The translations under genes and the position numbers were made by a program. Below the pieces are notes generated by a model, which did not search any database, had not been told where the DNA came from, and saw only the letters and a list, made by a program, of their open reading frames with translations. DNA of 27,825 bases from Candidatus Thorarchaeota archaeon (GTDB lineage Archaea > Asgardarchaeota > Thorarchaeia > Thorarchaeales > Thorarchaeaceae). The stretch lies in the NCBI GenBank assembly GCA_004524595.1, contig SDOA01000050.1:1-27825 (forward strand), read 5' to 3'. Of the stretch, positions 16,328 to 24,300 are shown in pieces (within the stretch, counting starts at the first letter, position 1; the number at the start of each line of letters is the position of its first letter).

Positions 16328-16777
16328 TTGTATAGTGTACATGTTAAGGATCAAAGAATGCATTTCAGTGCCTCACACTTTCTACGATTCTGCGGCGATT
16401 GTGAACACCTTCACGGGCATAACTATACACTAGAAGTATTCATCATCGGGCCTCTCAATGATGATGGAATGGTAGTTGATTTTAGAGCCATCAAGGATCA
16501 AGTTGTTAGTTTATGTAAGACACTTGATCATAAGGTAATGCTACCTAAAGACTCTACAACAATCGAAGTCAAGACATTAGAAGGATTCGTTGAAGTCAAT
16601 GCTGGAGCAAAACGATATGTCTTTCCTGAAGAAGACTGTATTATTCTTCCAACTAAAGCCACAACTGCTGAACTACTAGCTAAACACATCCACAGTCAAC
16701 TGAAATTTCAACCCGGCTTTCGAATTAAAGTATGCGTAAGTGAGAGTGCTGGCTCAACTGCGTGCTTTGAAGACTGA
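16328..16777 (+). CDS. queD: 6-pyruvoyl-tetrahydropterin synthase / QueD family enzyme
   Basis: 149 aa from TTG 16328, chosen because GGAGG at 16316-16320 is 7 nt upstream and the protein then starts MYSVHVKDQRMHFSASHF, as family members do; an earlier in-frame start at 16253 would overlap the ligase stop. The zinc and catalytic site is visible: the His of SASHF, then CEHLHGHNY with the Cys-x3-His-Gly-His pattern of QueD, later LDHK and the ESAGSTACFED end. QueD converts dihydroneopterin triphosphate to 6-carboxytetrahydropterin on the way to archaeosine; other archaeal PTPS homologues serve pterin or folate synthesis. An insertion at about residues 70-105 lies between LDHK and the TTAE segment. 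The GTP cyclohydrolase gene follows within 10 bp, supporting a joint pterin pathway. Confidence 0.8.
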   Translation: MYSVHVKDQRMHFSASHFLRFCGDCEHLHGHNYTLEVFIIGPLNDDGMVVDFRAIKDQVVSLCKTLDHKVMLPKDSTTIEVKTLEGFVEVNAGAKRYVFPEEDCIILPTKATTAELLAKHIHSQLKFQPGFRIKVCVSESAGSTACFED

Positions 16778-16784
16778 GAACTTT

Positions 16785-17624
16785 ATGATACATGGAGACA
16801 AGAAATTGGTCATTGATACCCAGAATGAAAAACCCAAGCACAGAATCCAACTCAGCAAGGTCGGAGTCAAGAATCTCAAGACCTTTATTGTAACTGAGAG
16901 AAGTGGCATACGACATCATATAGTTCCCAAAGTCGAGATTACAATCGACCTCCCTGCTGAGTTGAAAGGGGTACATATGTCACGACTAGTTGAGTCTATG
17001 ACCGAAGAGCTCAGTGACCAGTTCCGCGTTCATCCATCTATAGAGGCATTGCAGATCAAGATACTAGAAGGACTTGCAAAGAAACACCCCTTTAGTCGTG
17101 GAGAGATTAAATTTGAGTTTGAATTTGGTTATACTACTCGTACTCCCGTTTCTAACAAAAGAACTTGGGAAGTCTGTGATATCACCGCAATTACACGAAG
17201 AGAGAAAGATACTCCAATAATCCATGAAGTAGAGGTTCAAGTAATTGGGAATACTGTCTGTCCTCATTGTATGGCCAATAATGATGGTTTAACTCATATT
17301 CAACGGGCAATAGGTAAGTTACAAGTTGTCGGAAAGACTGACGCAATTCCAAACTATGGGGCAATGATTGATGTAATTGAAAGATCCTTCTCTAGTAAGA
17401 CCTATTCGCTTCTAAAACTTGAAGATGAGATGCATGTGACAAAGCAGATGCATAATAATCCTCTATTGGTTGAGGATGTGTGCAGGAACATCCTCCAGTT
17501 GGCCAAGGAAGAATTCAGTATGCGTGACCTTGAGATGTTCGCTGAGGCTAGGTCTCTGGAGAGTATTCATAAACATGATGTCATTGCACAGGGTCGTATT
17601 GTGACAAATGGCGACGATTTTTAA
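16785..17624 (+). CDS. mptA: GTP cyclohydrolase, MptA / FolE2 type
   Basis: 280 aa. The family core SKVGVKNLKTFIV, VEITIDLPAELKGVHMSR and the metal-site segment VCPHCMANNDGLTHIQRA are clear; MHNNPLLVEDV follows near residue 220. MptA makes 7,8-dihydro-D-neopterin 2',3'-cyclic phosphate from GTP for tetrahydromethanopterin; FolE2 makes dihydroneopterin triphosphate for archaeosine or folate. Sequence alone does not separate them. The start is uncertain: ATG 16785 is 7 bp after the queD-like stop but has no good SD, while TTG 16806 has GGAGA at 16794-16798, 7 nt upstream, and would give 273 aa. The frame is also open to 16740, which would overlap the previous gene. Confidence 0.85.
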   Translation: MIHGDKKLVIDTQNEKPKHRIQLSKVGVKNLKTFIVTERSGIRHHIVPKVEITIDLPAELKGVHMSRLVESMTEELSDQFRVHPSIEALQIKILEGLAKKHPFSRGEIKFEFEFGYTTRTPVSNKRTWEVCDITAITRREKDTPIIHEVEVQVIGNTVCPHCMANNDGLTHIQRAIGKLQVVGKTDAIPNYGAMIDVIERSFSSKTYSLLKLEDEMHVTKQMHNNPLLVEDVCRNILQLAKEEFSMRDLEMFAEARSLESIHKHDVIAQGRIVTNGDDF

Positions 17625-17720
17625 TTTGCATGATAACCAAATTATGATTATATGCTTGTTTTTCGGCTGGTTACATAATGAAATTCAGAATTTCAAGAGC
17701 TTTCTAAGAGGATGTTGGAT

Positions 17721-20700
17721 GTGAAATTCAATAAGGAAATTGCATTAACCATTATGCTATTCTTTATTGTACCAATTTTTCTTTCTGCTGATATTCATTC
17801 CAATGAAACTTCACAATCTTCCGATACCAACTTTCATTCAACTTATTATGAGGAAAACAGCAGATGTTTTGAACCTAAATCGAAGATATATCTGCCTGAA
17901 TCTTACTATTCCAGTACCGAAGAACCCTCACCTGAGTCGGTCATTAATACTGGTACATTAAACCCAACCATCGTTGAACAGGTTGGATACCAGAACATTG
18001 GTGATTTTGTCGCAAGAACTGATACCGGCATTAACCTTCTTCAGGAGTTTCCTATTGATGATGAAAATGGTTGGCAAGCAAGTATTGCAGAAATCGATAT
18101 CTGGAATCTTAATCGTCTTTACATACAGAATGGCACAGTCGATGAAGGCTACCCGGGAATTAATGTGAATCCCTCTGGAAATGTCACTTATCACCCATTG
18201 GGATGGGATGCATATAGTAATGATACTACGGCATATACAGATGATGCCCAGTTGGCAGGATACGATGTATCAAACGGTGGATATGTCATTGTGGAAAGTC
18301 AGGGTGGGAAGGTTGGTCAACAAGCCTTTGGTCATGCTGCAGGAACACGCATTGTCTGGTCACAATTGGTCTATAATAATCCATATACTGAAGATTTCAT
18401 CTTGAATTTTGATTACTTCTATCTAAGAGGCCCAATTGATGGCCTAACAGGTCTTCATGATATAACTGGTAATTGTAGTATCGTGATATTCATCAATGGT
18501 GCCAATGTATGGAATATGAGTCTTCTCCTTCTAACACAGAGAGGTACATGGCTGAACACTGGAGATATTCCTATCTCCGTTCCTGGGTTACCATCTGTAT
18601 TCCTCTTTGAACTTGGTCTGATAATTGATGAGTCTATGGTCTTAAACAAGGAATACGACTATGATGGTGATCCTCTACATCTACCCGATGGAATTGTTAA
18701 CGCTTATTCCATAACCGCATATATCGACGATATCATACTCACCGGAGTAATGTCCCCTGAGTTCGATCAACTGGAATTCCAGATGAATATCGGAGATTTT
18801 TCATCTCCAATTACTGGCTCGCTTGGTGTTGGTAATTCAAGCATTACTAATCCTGATTATTGGACCACTGGACCTGTTTCTCTGGTAATAAGTGCCAATA
18901 CAAGCGTTATCTTTGAGTATAATGCTCGATTATTCTGTCACCGCTTTCTGAATTCTAGCTGGACCAATGACATTCATGAAAAAGGAGTACATTACTCGAT
19001 TAGTTATGATGAAAGCGCAGAGCTTGATATTTTCACATACCTCGGTTTCATTGGAGTATACGATGAACTCCAATTACGAATTTACTGTCCTGTAGATTGG
19101 CAGAACTTCACAGTATATAACTCATTTTTGAATGATGTGACATCGAGTTGCTATATTGAAAGCGGTTATGTCTTGATTCCGACTATACTTCTGGGTGTTC
19201 TCGGGTGGTGGCAGATACATTGTCAATCGCCGAATTATGCAGGTCATGCTACTATTGAACGATATGATGATGTGTTACCTGGCTACATAGAGGAAACCGA
19301 GTTTCGGAGTGATGATAATGCACGTCTTTCTGTATACATAGAAAACAGTGGAACTGAGCCTCATCTATCTGATCCCGTGAACTTTACTTGGGTAATGCCT
19401 GATTCTTCAATTTGGCACGAATCATCCACAACTAGTAATCTTGTTGGCTCTGCTGATAGCTCCTCCATAACATTTGGACCAACAAATACCACTGCTGGTT
19501 ATTGGGGAATACTCTATCTATGGACAAATGGTACTGAGTTAGCATATAGTTGTGCACTATTTACCCTAAAACACGAAGCTACCCTAGAGCTTGTGTATTC
19601 TGATTTGGGAACAGTCGTCGGTCAACCTGTTACAGTCGTATTGAGATTCTATGATATAGAAAACGGACAATTTATTCTGAATGATGGGACTGAAATAATT
19701 GGTACATGGGCAGCAGGAAATGTCATTTTTGAACCAAATGTCGTTAAGAATTGGTGGCAAGCTGATTTTGATACTCTCCTCGTAGGAGCTGGAGATTTTG
19801 AGGTCTCGATTGTTTCTCTTGCACCTTATTTTGAAACATCACCACTTATTGTCACGATCACATCCCAATACCTTACTATTCTGGATACTCCGAATGGTCC
19901 TCTACAACCTCTTATCTATGGCCATGAGTATAGCTTCAATTTTGTGTACAAAATCGATTATGATGAATCGGGAGTTGATGATGCACTTGTTGAGGTTTTA
20001 GAAGAAGGATCTGACTGGGTCACTGTAACTAATACTGGAAATGGTCATTATAACGTTTCACTCATTCCATTAGGTATTGGAGATTATGGTATCCGCCTTC
20101 AGTTCTCAAAAGAGGGCTACGAGAACCAGACTCACTATTTATCCTTTCTCGTAAACAAAGTGCCAATAAAGGTGAATTTTCTTACACTTCTGAGTGGTCC
20201 TGAACTTGGACCTTTACTAATTGAGATTGAGGTCTTAGAGGTTGATACAAATCAGCCAGTAATCGGTGCCAATGTGACTCTTAATATCCTGTCAAAAGGT
20301 GGAGTACTATATGCAAGTGAAACGATGGTTGAAGAAGCTGATGGCATATATAGTACCACGATAATAATGCCCATAGCCGGGGGAGTCACCCATAGTGCTA
20401 TTATATTCGTTCAAAAGGATAATTATGAATTGACTCAGATCTTTAGTGATACGCTTGTCCCTACTGTTGATACCAATGCTCGGCTTGTCCAGGCAATCAT
20501 GAATTACTCCACACAAATCGCGTTTATGGTTGGTGTTGTTGGTATTGTTGCGGGTGGTCAAAAGTACTATTCCAGAAAACGATTGGCAAAACAAGCCAAA
20601 GCTCGTGTGATTAAGGCACGGTTTACTGATGCCAATAATCTACTTGGAATCATTGTTCTACACAAACTTAGTGGAGTCCCAATCTATTCAAAGATACTCA

Positions 20701-21275
20701 AGGGCGGTTTAGAAGAGGGAATGTTGTCTGCCTTCATCACAGCAATCATGCATTTCCGATCCGAGTTTGAGGTTATTGGTTCTACAGATGATTATAAGAT
20801 ACTCCCAATATCTGACATAGTACGAGCTGTTCCCACTCAAAATCTTGTCTGTGCATTCATTACAATCACCTCTGCATCTCTTGGACAGGAAACCCGGATG
20901 ATCAGCTTCACCCGCGCTATAGGGATGATGCTTGATGAAGCATTGGCACAAAGACCTACGAAAGTGGCTGATGCAAAAACTGTGAAGACATTAGAGTGGC
21001 TTTTTGATGATTTTGTCGATGGCGCTCTCCTCAGGGACTATCAGATTGGCGAGAAGCAGCTACCCAAGCACCTTCGATGTATCGAAGAGGTTATGAAGCT
21101 GGATAGTTCTGCGGAGACTTTCAAGTTGATTAATCTATTACGGTTACTAGAAAGTTGTGGCATTCATGAAGATGATGCCTATATCCTCATAATGGAGGCT
21201 TTGGAGTTGGAATACATTCTTCCAATCTATCACTATAATGAGGACTCTAGTGTTGATGAGTCCAGTAGCTCATGA
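17721..21275 (+). CDS. Giant single-pass surface protein with cytosolic longin/roadblock-like domain (paralogue 1)
   Basis: About 1184 aa. Order: signal peptide (about 1-25, KFNKEIALTIMLFFIVPIF); an N-terminal beta-rich ectodomain (about 60-640) with many N-x-S/T sequons and a DYDGD acidic loop near residue 310; two Ig-like repeats of about 100 aa (from about 718 and 817); one transmembrane helix (about 926-946) followed by KYYSRKR; then about 235 cytosolic residues. The cytosolic part opens with NNLLGIIVLHKLSGVPIYSK, a beta-hairpin as in longin/roadblock folds, then a helix (SAFITAIMHFRSEF), two more strands (ILPISDIV, LVCAFITIT), a helix, and a helical tail. Start GTG 17721 has GAGG 9 nt upstream; ATG 17712 overlaps that SD. 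A tandem paralogue follows 96 bp downstream. Longin/roadblock proteins often bind or regulate small GTPases; such a role here is inference. Confidence 0.75.
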   Translation: MKFNKEIALTIMLFFIVPIFLSADIHSNETSQSSDTNFHSTYYEENSRCFEPKSKIYLPESYYSSTEEPSPESVINTGTLNPTIVEQVGYQNIGDFVARTDTGINLLQEFPIDDENGWQASIAEIDIWNLNRLYIQNGTVDEGYPGINVNPSGNVTYHPLGWDAYSNDTTAYTDDAQLAGYDVSNGGYVIVESQGGKVGQQAFGHAAGTRIVWSQLVYNNPYTEDFILNFDYFYLRGPIDGLTGLHDITGNCSIVIFINGANVWNMSLLLLTQRGTWLNTGDIPISVPGLPSVFLFELGLIIDESMVLNKEYDYDGDPLHLPDGIVNAYSITAYIDDIILTGVMSPEFDQLEFQMNIGDFSSPITGSLGVGNSSITNPDYWTTGPVSLVISANTSVIFEYNARLFCHRFLNSSWTNDIHEKGVHYSISYDESAELDIFTYLGFIGVYDELQLRIYCPVDWQNFTVYNSFLNDVTSSCYIESGYVLIPTILLGVLGWWQIHCQSPNYAGHATIERYDDVLPGYIEETEFRSDDNARLSVYIENSGTEPHLSDPVNFTWVMPDSSIWHESSTTSNLVGSADSSSITFGPTNTTAGYWGILYLWTNGTELAYSCALFTLKHEATLELVYSDLGTVVGQPVTVVLRFYDIENGQFILNDGTEIIGTWAAGNVIFEPNVVKNWWQADFDTLLVGAGDFEVSIVSLAPYFETSPLIVTITSQYLTILDTPNGPLQPLIYGHEYSFNFVYKIDYDESGVDDALVEVLEEGSDWVTVTNTGNGHYNVSLIPLGIGDYGIRLQFSKEGYENQTHYLSFLVNKVPIKVNFLTLLSGPELGPLLIEIEVLEVDTNQPVIGANVTLNILSKGGVLYASETMVEEADGIYSTTIIMPIAGGVTHSAIIFVQKDNYELTQIFSDTLVPTVDTNARLVQAIMNYSTQIAFMVGVVGIVAGGQKYYSRKRLAKQAKARVIKARFTDANNLLGIIVLHKLSGVPIYSKILKGGLEEGMLSAFITAIMHFRSEFEVIGSTDDYKILPISDIVRAVPTQNLVCAFITITSASLGQETRMISFTRAIGMMLDEALAQRPTKVADAKTVKTLEWLFDDFVDGALLRDYQIGEKQLPKHLRCIEEVMKLDSSAETFKLINLLRLLESCGIHEDDAYILIMEALELEYILPIYHYNEDSSVDESSSS

Positions 21276-21319
21276 AATTCCAATTAATATAACACAAACG
21301 TAATTAGACGATTTACACA

Positions 21320-21363
21320 TTAAATTAAAAGTTGATTACCATCATCAAAGAGTGTTAATGAGG
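21320..21363 (+). promoter_or_regulatory. Possible promoter and SD of the second giant surface gene
   Basis: TTAAATTAAAAG (about 21320-21331) is TATA-like, about 45 nt before the ATG at 21372, and GAGG at 21360-21363 is the SD with an 8-nt spacer. This would let paralogue 2 be transcribed separately from paralogue 1. Confidence 0.35.
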
Positions 21364-21371
21364 AAATAGGC

Positions 21372-24300
21372 ATGCCATCAAATTACCAAACACTTCTCAT
21401 TATAGCAATATTAGTGAGTCCTATCATAATGATTCCAGATGTGATACGGGTCATGGATAGGAAGGGTTTCAGTGATACTGACTCTATTGATCCCTCTGGT
21501 TCTTTTACTGAAAAAGATACTATTCGTGAGGATATTCCTCCCGATGATGTGCCTTTGAATCCCTCCGATAGACAACAATTAGCATACGAATTCACTTCTG
21601 GTATAGCTGACCCTCTTATTATCGAAAGGCAGGGATATTATTCGACTGGTACCATAATTGCAAGAACGGATATAATGGAACACACTCACCAGAATCTACT
21701 CATTGATACCAGTAATAACTGGAAAGGAAGTATTGCAGAGGTAGAAGTTACGGACTTAACGACACTCTATGCTGTAAATGGAACATTCGATGAGGGTATA
21801 GTTGGGACTAATGAGAATCCTAGTACAACTAATCCTGCAAAGTACTTTCCATATGGTTGGGAAGCGACGAGTAACACCACCAATATTGAACAAACACAGA
21901 GGGCTGCTTATGATGCTACAAAATTCATAGTCGTTGAGAATGAGGGTAGGAAAGAAGGTAGTTCTGGTGTGAAATATACTCATTCAGCAGGTACAAGCAT
22001 TGTGTGGACTCAAACTATTGAGAACAAGCCACAGGTTGATAATTTCATTCTGAGTTTTAGCTATCTCTATCTTAGAGGTGTCCTTGGTTATGCGAATTTC
22101 ACTGGAGATTGTACTCTGAATGTATTCTTAGATGGAAACCGTGTTTATAATATTAGTTTACCAACATTGGCAAATCGAGGAACATGGTATGATACAGGTG
22201 AAAATAACATAACCATTTTCAATGCTCCAGATTCTTTTGAATTAATGATTGGGTTAGTGATTGATGAAACCTTAGCATTAAATGCTGAAGAAGATTACAA
22301 TGGCGATTCAATACCTGAAGGCTATTCAAATACTATTTACATTACTGCGTATATTGATAATCTAAAATTCATAAGTGCTACTTCACCTTCTTTCGAGTCA
22401 GTTGATCTTCAGTTCCATGCTGGTGGTGAATCTGAACCAATAGTTGGAAGCTCAGGCACTGGTGCAGCAGAAATAATCAATCCGACATATTGGGTGGAGT
22501 CTGAAGTTCCAATATCCCTTAGCGCCAATAAGACAGTTACTTTCATCTATGAATCCCGCCTTCTCTCACATAGATTCAGCAATAGTAGTTATACGACTGA
22601 TATTAGCAAGCCTGGTGTATCATTTGAGGTTGAGCATGGCGTAAGTGCAGAAGTTCAAGCTTTTTCATACCTTGGATCACTACTTGGATATGAGGAGAAT
22701 ACACTTTTCGTTTACCATCCACCTGATTGGGAGAATCAGACAATTCTTAACCCGTTTTTGAATGACATCTCATCACAATGTACCTTCTTCTCAAATTATT
22801 TCTCAATCCCAGAATCAGCTCTCGCAAACCTTGGCTGGTATGAGATTATTATGGAATCTCCAAACTACGCTCAAGATGTTGATGTACAGATTCTTGATTC
22901 TGGATGGGTCTCTGGAGTGATTTTCAGGCCAGGTAATGAAACACGTCCACTGATATCAATTCAAACTCAAGAAGAAATTCCTTCCACGCTAGATGATGTG
23001 GAGATTTCATGGTATGTTTCAAATGGGACCCTTTGGTATGATGAATCTGTCAGTGATGGAATTGATGGCATCATTCAAGGGACTTCAAAAATACTTGATG
23101 CATCTCAAGCTGGCGCATGGCAAATCGAGATATTTTGGTCCAATGGAACTGAGATAGCATTTGATATAGTCAGTTTTGATGTTTATCACACGGCTAATCT
23201 AGTACCTATTGATACTACAATTGAAACGGATAGTGGCGAGACAATTACTGGCAGAGTTCGGTATTTGGATACAGATACTGGTGAGTACTTGATGGATACT
23301 GCCACAATTGTTGGTAATTGGTCGACTAGTACCATTACTTTTGAATCAAATCCTGCTCGTAATTGGTGGGATGCAGATTTTGACACTTCAGCTCTTAATG
23401 AAGGGTTACACAAGGTTATCGTGAATGCATCAAAGATGTACTATGATTTTATTTCTACAGAATTTTATGTAATATCTACAAAAGTGACCAGATTATCATC
23501 GCCTAATTCGCCATGGTCTTCTACAGCTTGGGATTCATCTATTCTACTGGTCTTCAATTATGAACATTATGATTCTGATACTTCTTCTTGGAATCCGGTA
23601 CTCAATGAGTCAGATATAGTAACCACGACAAACTGGACGTCTGGTTATTGGTCAGTTTCTGAGGATATTACACCTGGTATATTCGTAATCGAACTTGATA
23701 CAAGTAGCAATCCTGCAGGTACCTATTTACTAAATGTCACATTTTCAAAACCGTACTATGAATCAAAAGTTATTTTGCTTACTTTGATTGTATCGCCTGC
23801 TGCTAGCTCTTTGATTATAATAGGTGAACCTTCTGCTCGAGTAGATCTTGGAGAAGATTATGATATCATATTGCATTTTGCTCATTCTGATGGAGATCCT
23901 GTTATTGGAGGTAATGTCGTCGTTGACAGTGTTTCTCCTCCAACAGGTCTGAGTTCCACATCAGTTGACCCTGTAGTTGGTCAACCCGGGAATCACTCAG
24001 TCACCTTAACGCCTAATTCTTCTGGAGTCTATGCCATTCGATTTGTTGCCACTGGAGAAAGTACTGAACCAGCAATTACGGTTTTCGTTCTCGTAGTCAA
24101 TGATGTTGAAACTTCTCTCCTTCTCTCACACAGTAATAGCGTTGAGATTGGCCTTACAGATTCTCACAATACTATCTTTAGATATGAATCCGTTAATGGA
24201 ACTGGAATTGAAGAAGCAGAAATAGAAATCATCTACTCCGGAAATCCTGGAATGCTCAACTGGGAATGGGAGGAGATTGGTTTCGGAAATTATAGTGCTG

